7,743 nucleotides of DNA from Candidatus Cloacimonadota bacterium (lineage in GTDB: Bacteria > Cloacimonadota > Cloacimonadia > Cloacimonadales > TCS61). Below the pieces are notes generated by a model. The model saw only the letters and a list, made by a program, of their open reading frames with translations, did no database searches and was not told the origin of the DNA. Where the stretch lies: contig DRTC01000342.1 in the NCBI GenBank assembly GCA_011372345.1, positions 1-7,743 of the forward strand, in the 5' to 3' direction. Shown here piece after piece: positions 1 to 5,435 of the stretch. Both the position numbers and the translations under genes were made by a program. Positions within the stretch are counted from its first letter, which is position 1. Every line of letters starts with the position of its first letter.

Positions 1-3
1 AGG

Positions 4-106
4 TCTCATTCAAAGAAATTCTTCCGAAGCAATCTGCTCCTCTAACTTAATGTGAAGCAAGAGATTGCTTCGTTTGTAACAGCAAGAAGAAAAACTCGCA
101 AAGACA
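4..106. repeat. Inverted pair of degenerate TGTCATTGCGAG-type dispersed repeats
   Basis: Two degenerate copies of one repeat face each other. The left copy (4-35, plus orientation) starts like TGTCATT and ends in CGAAGCAATCT (25-35). The right copy (62-106, minus orientation) runs from AGATTGCTTCG (62-72) to CTCGCAAAGACA (95-106). The two 11-base ends are perfect inverted repeats separated by 26 bases, so the region could form a hairpin. The ends match the widespread bacterial repeat whose consensus begins TGTCATTGCGAG and ends GAAGCAATCT; that family match is from memory, while the inverted repeat is seen directly. No protein is supported here, and the short open frames across it are translated repeat. 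Confidence 0.6.
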
Positions 107-192
107 TGTTTTTTGAATTCTGCTGAAAAACACTCAGTTATGCAGAACTCATCTATCTGCCATGCTGAGGATTTCTCTTTCCTGAAGGAAAC

Positions 193-222
193 AGATTCTT
201 TCAAGTTCTTTCTCGAATGATC
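193..222 (-). repeat. Degenerate single copy of the GTCATTC-type repeat
   Basis: Read on the minus strand this 30-base stretch begins GATCATTCGAG and ends GAAAGAATCT. It resembles the variant of the dispersed repeat that begins TGTCATTCTGAG and ends GAAAGAATCT. It sits between the inverted pair at 4-106 and a further copy at 258-300, and has the same orientation as the latter. Confidence 0.4.
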
Positions 223-257
223 TGTAATTTTTAGGAACATCCTCAAGTAAACGCAAC

Positions 258-300
258 AGATTCCTCATAAGAACAGCAAGAAGGATCTTTGGAATGACAG
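258..300 (-). repeat. Degenerate copy of the GTCATTCC-type repeat
   Basis: On the minus strand this begins CTGTCATTCC and ends GAGGAATCT, the start and end expected of the TGTCATTCC...GAGGAATCT member of the dispersed-repeat family. It shares the exact 12-mer AACAGCAAGAAG (272-283) with the copy at 62-106 (78-89), placed at a similar distance from the element end, which supports common origin. It starts only 15 bases beyond the stop codon of the glycosyltransferase gene, so it probably lies in that transcript's 3' untranslated region. Confidence 0.5.
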
Positions 301-314
301 TATTTCCTAATCTG

Positions 315-1265
315 CTATTTCCCGTTTTCAATATCCAGATTTATCGTTTCCTCAATCGAGATTTTCTTTCTTTTATTCAAGATCCTACCCTGATTAATGA
401 TCAGTTCCCCGAGAAGACCGATAGAAAAGAACTGGATTCCAACCATGATCAGTAAGATGGACAAATATAATAGCGGACGATTGGAAAGAGGTTGTCCGTA
501 ACCGAATTTCATAATGGTAAGATAAAGTCCGACCAGGAAACCGAAAATGGTGAAAGTCGTTCCAATCCGTCCGAAAAGATATAACGGACTATGAATGTAA
601 GCTGTAACCAGTTTGACTGTTAGCAGATCAAGAAAACCTCGAACATATCTTTCGATCCCGTATTTTGATTTCCCGAATTCCCGTTTGCGATGTTCAACTG
701 GAATTTCAGCAACCTTGAAACCTTTCGCATAAGCAAGAGCAGGTATATAACGATGCATTTCCCCGTAAATATCGAGTTCTTCAATCACTTCTTTCCTGTA
801 GGCTTTGAATCCGCAATTATAATCATGCAATTTCAATTTGAAAGTTCCGGAGGTCACGGAATTGAAAAACTTTGAAGGGATTGTCTTGGATATCGGATCT
901 CGTCTTTTTTTCTTCCAGCCTGTAACCAGGTCATATCCCTCTTCGATCTTTCTGATAAAATTGGGAATTTCTTTGGGATTATCCTGCAGGTCAGAATCCA
1001 TCGTAAAGATGATATCTCCATTTGCATGCTCGAAACCGACCTGCAATCCGGCAGATTTCCCAAAATTCTTTCGAAATTTCAGAATTTTCACATTCCGGTC
1101 ATTTTCAGATAATTTTTTCATTTTTTCAAAACTGCGATCCGTGCTGCCGTCATCAATAAAAATTATTTCGTAATCATAGTTTTTGATGTTGTCGATTATT
1201 TCTGAATATAATTGTTCCAAACTTTGTTCTTCATTAAAAACAGGGACAACAAAAGATAGTTTCAT
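315..1265 (-). CDS. Family 2 glycosyltransferase, DPM1/GtrB-like, with two C-terminal membrane helices
   Basis: A 316-residue GT2 enzyme that most likely transfers a sugar from a nucleotide-sugar donor to a polyprenyl-phosphate carrier on the cytoplasmic face of the inner membrane. The GT-A core covers about residues 3-220: VVPVFNEE (6-13), the nucleotide-binding DDGSTD (38-43), the metal-binding DSDLQD (90-95), CGFKAYRKEV (151-160) and a basic acceptor-side loop HRKREFGKSKYG (192-203). Two hydrophobic helices follow (about 229-251 and 265-290), then a charged tail. This is the layout of the bacterial GtrB/ArnC/dolichol-phosphate-mannose-synthase group, and the length is typical. The ATG at 1265 follows AAGGAA at good spacing and the first residues are the expected beta strand. 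The donor sugar cannot be read from the sequence. It is separated from the upstream kinase gene by 409 bases of repeats, so co-transcription is uncertain. Confidence 0.9.
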   Translation of the reverse strand: MKLSFVVPVFNEEQSLEQLYSEIIDNIKNYDYEIIFIDDGSTDRSFEKMKKLSENDRNVKILKFRKNFGKSAGLQVGFEHANGDIIFTMDSDLQDNPKEIPNFIRKIEEGYDLVTGWKKKRRDPISKTIPSKFFNSVTSGTFKLKLHDYNCGFKAYRKEVIEELDIYGEMHRYIPALAYAKGFKVAEIPVEHRKREFGKSKYGIERYVRGFLDLLTVKLVTAYIHSPLYLFGRIGTTFTIFGFLVGLYLTIMKFGYGQPLSNRPLLYLSILLIMVGIQFFSIGLLGELIINQGRILNKRKKISIEETINLDIENGK

Positions 1266-1282
1266 TATTTTTCCTTTTTAAC

Positions 1283-1340
1283 CGCGAATATTCGCGAATA
1301 AGCTTTTTCTATAACCACGGAGCACAAGGATAGCACAGAG
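1283..1340. repeat. Palindrome plus CCACGGAG-type intergenic repeat
   Basis: A perfect 14-base palindrome CGCGAATATTCGCG (1283-1296) is followed at 1313-1340 by an AACCACGGAGCACA...AGCACAGAG segment. The latter resembles the AACCACGGAGACACGGAG-type intergenic repeats common in bacterial metagenome assemblies; that resemblance is from memory. It lies directly upstream of the glycosyltransferase start, in what would be its 5' untranslated region if transcription starts farther right. Confidence 0.5.
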
Positions 1341-1345
1341 TAAAT

Positions 1346-1375
1346 CTCCTCTTGAGAGGAGTACGGCTTCAGCCG
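1346..1375. repeat. Double-hairpin TCTTGAGAGG-type intergenic repeat
   Basis: Two adjacent perfect hairpins: CTCCTCT (1346-1352), TG loop, AGAGGAG (1355-1361); then CGGCT (1364-1368), TC loop, AGCCG (1371-1375). The next bases end in GTGTGTT. The arrangement, an AGAGG-AG stem, a short variable stem and then GTGTGTT, matches a widespread intergenic repeat of the CCCCTCTTGAGAGGGG...GGGGTGTGTT type. There is no T-run after the stems on either strand, so an intrinsic terminator is unlikely. Confidence 0.5.
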
Positions 1376-1648
1376 CGAAGTGTGTTTCATTGATCATTCT
1401 AAATATCATGTAAAATCCTATGAAAACATTTCAAAAGATACTTAAATCGCAATGAGCAAAGCGAGTGTGATTCGAGGATCACAAATTATAAGCGGATTGT
1501 TCTCGATTCATACTCCGTCACGAGTTAAGCCCAACCTTCAGCACTTTTCTGAATCTCATATTTAAGAATTTATTTGAAGGAAGCTTCGGCAATTGAGGTT
1601 CTGCAAACATAGTCTGACACAGTCCTTACAACTTTAAAATTATTTATT
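1376..1648. other. Gene-free, repeat-like intergenic stretch
   Basis: No supported gene is seen between the double-hairpin repeat and the kinase stop codon. Visible structure is a hairpin TGTGAT (1466-1471)/ATCACA (1478-1483) beside a GCAATGAGCAAAGCGAG segment, and GAAGCTTCGG (1580-1589), a 10-mer also present in the inverted-repeat element at 6803-6812. There is no convincing terminator after the kinase gene and no strong promoter for the glycosyltransferase. Together with 1283-1375 this looks like a site where dispersed repeats have accumulated. Confidence 0.4.
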
Positions 1649-2239
1649 CTAAACAAGAATATTTACCAGAGACATGACCAATCCTGAGGTGATCGGAATT
1701 TTTATATTGTCATCGATCGGCAAACGGGAAAATTCTGCTAAAGTTGCTGCCATTGCCCCAAAAAAAGCAATTGTCGGATCGATAAAAAAAAGAGCAAAGA
1801 TAAATGTACTGACAAAACAGGCTAAACTTCCTTCCAGGCTTTTGCTCGTTCCAAACAGCTTTCTCTTGCCGAATGAAATTCCAATGATCGCTGCCAAAGT
1901 ATCTCCAATTGACAGGAAACACAAGGATAGAAAAGCAATATCTTTAGGAAAAACTGCAATACAGAGAGTTGCTGAGACCATTAAATATGTTGCCCCCGTG
2001 AAATCATGGATTTCATGTTTGCGAAGCATGATCCCGAACATATTATAAAATATCCGTTTGTAAGTCCTGTGTTCAAGACGAATTATCTCGACGACAAGAG
2101 CAAGAACCGTCAGAGAACCAACAATAAGAAAAGCATTTTTTTGATGATAATGAAATAAATATCTATATGAAAACGGCAAGAGCAAAGAGCTGATATGAAT
2201 CGATTTTCTGATGAGTTCTTTTTTTCTTTCAGAGTCCAT
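1649..2239 (-). CDS. Integral-membrane prenol kinase of the dolichol/phytol kinase (SEC59/VTE5) family
   Basis: A 196-residue, strongly hydrophobic protein with about six or seven membrane segments. Family features are present in order: N-terminal RKSIHISS (11-18); EIIRLE (51-56); LRKHEIHDFTGATY (72-85); the core IGDTLAAIIG (111-120), then SFGKRKLFG (122-130) and KSLEGSLA (133-140), the presumed nucleotide-binding loop; and C-terminal AEFSRLPIDDNIKIPITSG (168-186) with the conserved DDN. Known members use CTP (phytol kinase can also use other NTPs) to phosphorylate dolichol, phytol or other prenols; related proteins act on diacylglycerol or make CDP-lipids, so the substrate is unproven. Its ATG lies one base after the stop codon of the reductase gene and has no strong ribosome site of its own, implying translational coupling and a shared pathway. 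A role in phosphorylating a reduced prenol is inferred from the neighbours. Confidence 0.85.
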   Translation of the reverse strand: MDSERKKELIRKSIHISSLLLPFSYRYLFHYHQKNAFLIVGSLTVLALVVEIIRLEHRTYKRIFYNMFGIMLRKHEIHDFTGATYLMVSATLCIAVFPKDIAFLSLCFLSIGDTLAAIIGISFGKRKLFGTSKSLEGSLACFVSTFIFALFFIDPTIAFFGAMAATLAEFSRLPIDDNIKIPITSGLVMSLVNILV

Positions 2240-2240
2240 T

Positions 2241-3431
2241 CTATTTCTTTAATTTACTGACAACAAAGGCTTTGGCAACATCAGCCATTAGTTTTGGATC
2301 ACCCTTGACAGCTTCCGTGAATAGAGCTTTCAGGCTGAATTTTTCTTTGGGAATATTTTTGCAGATTTTTGCGATTTTGTTAAATCTATCATCTCCCATG
2401 AACATGAATTTTTCTTTCATCTTGAACATGGTTTTTTGAGTTCTTCCCAATCTTTTATCCCATTCTTTACGATATTTTTTCAGGAATTTTTTGTCAAATT
2501 TCCCAGTTCGAACAGCTTCAGCAGCTACCTTTCCGGCAATACTTCCGGCGATCATTCCCTGGGCAATTCCTCCGCCGGTCAGAGGATTGACCTGTCGCGC
2601 TGCATCTCCGACCAGCAGGATATTATCTCTGACGATCTCTTTTAAAGTTGCGGAAGTAGTAACTCCACCGCAAACCGTATATGTTTTTTTTACATCAGGA
2701 TAAGTTTTTTCAATAAACTCATTTAGATATTCCTGCGGACCTTTTTTATGAGAAAGATGTCCGGCAACTCCAATCCCGACATTTGCCGAATTCTTAGATT
2801 TAGGAAAAATCCAGATATATCCGCCTGGAGCTATATCATTTCCGAAATAGAAATCTACACAACCCTCTTCTACCTTTAATCCAGAAAGTGTATATTGTAC
2901 GCAGGTATCTATATCTTCGAGTCTTACTGCAGTTTTAATTCCAGCCCAGCGACCGACTCGAGATTCGACTCCATCTGCTCCGATCACCAGATCACATCTA
3001 ATTTCATGAATTTTTCCAAAATATCTGTATTTTACTCCTGATATTTTATCTTTTTCCCATAAAAGACCGATAACATCAGCTTTGGTCAGAAGTTCTGCTC
3101 CATGCCTGCAGGCAACATCACAAAGAGCTTTATCGAATAATCTTCTTTCCAGGATATAACCGGCACCATTATTATACATTTTTGCATTTGTTCCATCCGG
3201 AGCATGCAAGCAGGCAACATCAATTTTAGCTGCAATCCAGCTTTCGTCGATTTCTATAAACGGAGCGATCCCCTCATGTGATACGCCTTCTGCACAGCGA
3301 ACCGGAATTCCTGGTTCACGATCCCGTTCCAGCATTAAAACAGAGGCTCCATTTTCAGCAGCAAATCGAGCGGTTACACTTCCGGCAGGACCGGCTCCGA
3401 CAACAATAACATCATACTTATCTTTGAGCAT
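2241..3431 (-). CDS. FAD-dependent geranylgeranyl reductase family protein
   Basis: A 396-residue flavoprotein of the GGR family, which saturates double bonds of isoprenoid chains on archaeal lipids, chlorophyll side chains, menaquinone or polyprenyl carriers. Seen in order: Rossmann FAD motif VGAGPAG (11-17); glutamate E35 at the end of the second beta strand; the family signature PVRCAEGVS (43-51); GADGVESRVGRW (151-162); the substrate-site motif GGYIWIFP (203-210, the family YxWxFP); and the second FAD motif VGDAARQVNPLTGGG (274-288). Length is normal and no key motif is missing. The start is taken as ATG at 3431, which shares its A with the ferredoxin stop (TGATG), preceded by GAGGAAGG; a TTG one codon upstream is in frame but less likely. 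Overlap with a ferredoxin gene resembles Methanosarcina, where the adjacent ferredoxin supports GGR. Which isoprenoid it reduces is not determined. Confidence 0.93.
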   Translation of the reverse strand: MLKDKYDVIVVGAGPAGSVTARFAAENGASVLMLERDREPGIPVRCAEGVSHEGIAPFIEIDESWIAAKIDVACLHAPDGTNAKMYNNGAGYILERRLFDKALCDVACRHGAELLTKADVIGLLWEKDKISGVKYRYFGKIHEIRCDLVIGADGVESRVGRWAGIKTAVRLEDIDTCVQYTLSGLKVEEGCVDFYFGNDIAPGGYIWIFPKSKNSANVGIGVAGHLSHKKGPQEYLNEFIEKTYPDVKKTYTVCGGVTTSATLKEIVRDNILLVGDAARQVNPLTGGGIAQGMIAGSIAGKVAAEAVRTGKFDKKFLKKYRKEWDKRLGRTQKTMFKMKEKFMFMGDDRFNKIAKICKNIPKEKFSLKALFTEAVKGDPKLMADVAKAFVVSKLKK

Positions 3432-3601
3432 CAATCACCTTCCTCGATCGCTTTAAAGGGGCATACTTTCAGGCAATTCAGACAATTAGTGCATTTGTCA
3501 TTATCGATCTTAACCTGGAATTCAGAAACAGATATCGCATCAACAGGGCAGACGGCAACACATGTTCCGCAAATATCACATAATTCTTTATTTATCTTCA
3601 T
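3431..3601 (-). CDS. Small 2[4Fe-4S] ferredoxin, probable electron donor to the reductase
   Basis: A 56-residue protein with two complete bacterial-type cluster motifs: C8xxC11xxC14xxxC18P and C37xxC40xxC43xxxC47P. Each motif's first three cysteines and the other motif's last cysteine would bind one [4Fe-4S] cluster. It begins MKINKELC and ends AIEEGD, the size and shape of clostridial-type ferredoxins. The ATG at 3601 follows GGAG at five bases. The stop TGA overlaps the reductase ATG by one base, so the two are almost certainly translated together. In Methanosarcina acetivorans a neighbouring ferredoxin is needed for full reduction by GGR, making the same partnership the simplest reading here. 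A TAATAT at 3620-3625 (minus) could be a -10 box, but without a convincing -35. The gene is easily missed because of its length. Confidence 0.95.
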   Translation of the reverse strand: MKINKELCDICGTCVAVCPVDAISVSEFQVKIDNDKCTNCLNCLKVCPFKAIEEGD

Positions 3602-3687
3602 CTTTACTCCGATGTTTTTATATTACAAGCTCCCGAAATATCAATATGACGAATTTGTGATTTCGTTCTACTATCGCCAATAATCAT

Positions 3688-3730
3688 AAAAAAGTTCGGT
3701 TAATTTCATTTTGCTAAATGGAGAACCAAA
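3688..3730 (-). terminator. Intrinsic terminator candidate after recJ
   Basis: On the minus strand, seven bases past the RecJ stop, TTTGGTT (3730-3724) pairs with AACCGAA (3701-3695) with one G-U pair. An inner CATTT/AAATG stem (3720-3716 with 3711-3707) has a four-base loop. One C follows the outer stem, then TTTTTT (3693-3688). Stem, position and T-run fit an intrinsic terminator, though the helix is AT-rich and interrupted. It would end the recJ transcript and mark the ferredoxin-GGR-kinase cluster as a separate operon. Confidence 0.55.
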
Positions 3731-3737
3731 TAGGATA

Positions 3738-5306
3738 TTAACAGAATTTCTGATCATTATCTTCATAATCAATAACATTAATATTCTTTCCGATCAGATT
3801 AAAAACAACTTTATAGTTTTTATCCATTTCAGGAAATAAAAAGTTGTTTATCCGATTTTTCCGAATATCTCTTCCAGGAATAAAATCTTTTATTAAAAAG
3901 ACCGGTGCCGGATTTCCTTCCCCGAAAGGCTGTAAAAAATAAAGATCATTCTGAATGATCTCATTAATTTTATCAAGATGAGATGTATCTATGACAGCAT
4001 CGATATTAATTTTCTGATTATCTTTGATCGCTTGCTTATTCAATTTGACATATTCATAAAACTTTTCAATGAATTTATCCCTTTCATGGAAATTAGTCCT
4101 GAAACCGGCAGCTTTTTTGTGACCTCCATACTGCACGAGATGTTCTTCACAGAACTTAAAGGCATCGACAAGATTAAATCCTTCCGTACATCTTGCTTCA
4201 GCAATAATTCCATTACCTCTTTGCCGGAGGATAACCGCAGGGATCATATTTTCTCGGGCGATAAAGGAAGCACTAATTCCGATCAATTCATTTGGAATTC
4301 TTCCAGCTTCATCATAATGTACAAAGCAGGGAATTGAATTTTCAGGTTTTATTTCATCAAGATAAGAAAGAACAGCATTCAGTTTCTTCTCATATTTTAA
4401 GACTTCTTCTGAAAGATCATTGAAAAATCTGCTTTTTTCAGTTTTTGCTGCCAGCAGGAATTTCAGAGATTTATTTTGACCATCAGTTTCTCTACCGTTA
4501 GAAAGTAATTTAATTATATATTTTATGTTTTTTTTCTTGGCATTATATTCATTGTTAAAATCAAGATGATTTTGAAGAAATGAAATATTATCATCATCAA
4601 AGTCAAGCCAGTCATCAAGCACATTTTTCACAATGATCCGATTCACACCAGAGAGCGGAACTTTATCGGAAATACTTCCCAAAGCAGTCCAGAACAAAAA
4701 GTTTTTGTCAACTTTGATTTTCAAAATTTCAGCAATTTGATTTATCAATAAATAAGTAACTCCAACACCGGCAAGCATTTTGTCCGGATAAGAGCAGTCT
4801 TTCTGTTTGGGATTAACGATTGCATAAGCATCCGGAAGCTCATCCGGAACAAGATGGTGATCGGTTATGATCACATCACATCCGAGAGCATTGATCCTTT
4901 TCACAGCATTGATCGAGGAAGAACCGCCATCGACAGTTATCAGAAGGTCATATTTTCCGGTTTTGATCTTTTTAATGAGACCATCCTGCAATCCGTGATT
5001 TTCGTATAACCTGTTTGGAATGTAAGAATAATGTAGTTGTGAACCGATCTTTTCCAGGAAATCGAACATAATGTAAGTTGAGCTTATTCCATCGAGATCG
5101 TCATGCCCGAAAATCATAATCTTCTGTTTGTTTTTAACTGCATCGATAATACGGTTCGCAGCCTTTTTTATATCTTTCATCAAAGATATATCCGGAATAT
5201 TTTCAAAATTCGTATCAAAAAAGCTTTCCGGATAATTTCTTGTTCTTAAAATCTGTTCCGGGATCGAATAATTCTTCTCTTCCGAATATATCCATTTGAA
5301 TTTCAT
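3738..5306 (-). CDS. recJ: RecJ-family single-stranded-DNA exonuclease
   Basis: A 522-residue DHH/DHHA1 phosphoesterase of RecJ architecture; RecJ degrades single-stranded DNA 5' to 3' in recombination and repair in the cytoplasm. Seen in order: RecJ-type N-terminus (LRTRNYPESFF at 20-30); motif I FGHDDLDGISS (66-76); motif II TVDGGSS (124-130); DHH motif ITDHH (147-151); motif IV LGSISDKVPL (209-218); DHHA1 domain with ISASFIARE (344-352) and GGHKKAAGF (394-402); and the C-terminal OB-fold segment beginning LQPFGEGNPAPVF (458-470). All domains are present and length is near normal. Oddities are motif I, where RecJ usually has GDYDVDG, and DGG where DNG is common. The ATG at 5306 gives the expected N-terminus but has only a weak purine-rich ribosome site. 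It lies 129 bases after the barrel-protein gene and is followed by a terminator candidate. Confidence 0.9.
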   Translation of the reverse strand: MKFKWIYSEEKNYSIPEQILRTRNYPESFFDTNFENIPDISLMKDIKKAANRIIDAVKNKQKIMIFGHDDLDGISSTYIMFDFLEKIGSQLHYSYIPNRLYENHGLQDGLIKKIKTGKYDLLITVDGGSSSINAVKRINALGCDVIITDHHLVPDELPDAYAIVNPKQKDCSYPDKMLAGVGVTYLLINQIAEILKIKVDKNFLFWTALGSISDKVPLSGVNRIIVKNVLDDWLDFDDDNISFLQNHLDFNNEYNAKKKNIKYIIKLLSNGRETDGQNKSLKFLLAAKTEKSRFFNDLSEEVLKYEKKLNAVLSYLDEIKPENSIPCFVHYDEAGRIPNELIGISASFIARENMIPAVILRQRGNGIIAEARCTEGFNLVDAFKFCEEHLVQYGGHKKAAGFRTNFHERDKFIEKFYEYVKLNKQAIKDNQKINIDAVIDTSHLDKINEIIQNDLYFLQPFGEGNPAPVFLIKDFIPGRDIRKNRINNFLFPEMDKNYKVVFNLIGKNINVIDYEDNDQKFC

Positions 5307-5435
5307 TATTTTCTATACTCTAAATCCTTACATTTTTAAACAACTAACAATTACGAGCTTTTTCCTTTTTTGTTAGATTTTGTTCGTTTTGCCGTGTCCG
5401 GCTTTTGACGGATTCGCTGCTATTTTTTTTTGGAA
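5307..5435. other. Intergenic spacer with weak inverted repeats
   Basis: The 129 bases between the barrel gene and recJ contain CTAACAA (5344-5350) facing TTGTTAG (5370-5376) across a 19-base gap, and a short GCCG/CGGC hairpin (5391-5402). On the minus strand neither is followed by a clear T-run, so no terminator is called. No convincing promoter is seen and read-through into recJ is possible. Confidence 0.3.

Noticed and set aside
10..246. 78-codon minus-strand open frame
   Set aside because: It runs through the repeat cluster, is cysteine- and serine-rich in a low-complexity way, and resembles no known protein.
149..331. 60-codon minus-strand open frame starting at a TTG
   Set aside because: It has no ribosome site, starts inside the end of the glycosyltransferase gene, and translates degenerate dispersed repeat.
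1278..1409. 43-residue minus-strand frame ending 12 bases before the glycosyltransferase ATG, with an AGGA upstream
   Set aside because: It crosses two repeat elements and its sequence is simply their translation. A leader peptide is not excluded but has no positive support.
1674..2048. 124-codon open frame on the plus strand
   Set aside because: It is antisense to the kinase gene, whose family motifs are clear, and its translation shows no recognisable domain.
3432..3434. TTG as the start of the geranylgeranyl reductase
   Set aside because: The adjacent ATG at 3431 has better spacing to GAGGAAGG and forms the usual TGATG coupling with the ferredoxin stop.
3489..3683. 64-codon open frame on the plus strand
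   Set aside because: It overlaps the opposite strand of the ferredoxin gene, whose eight cysteines are in exact motif spacing.
3978..4337. 119-codon open frame on the plus strand
   Set aside because: It lies antisense within recJ and shows no domain features.
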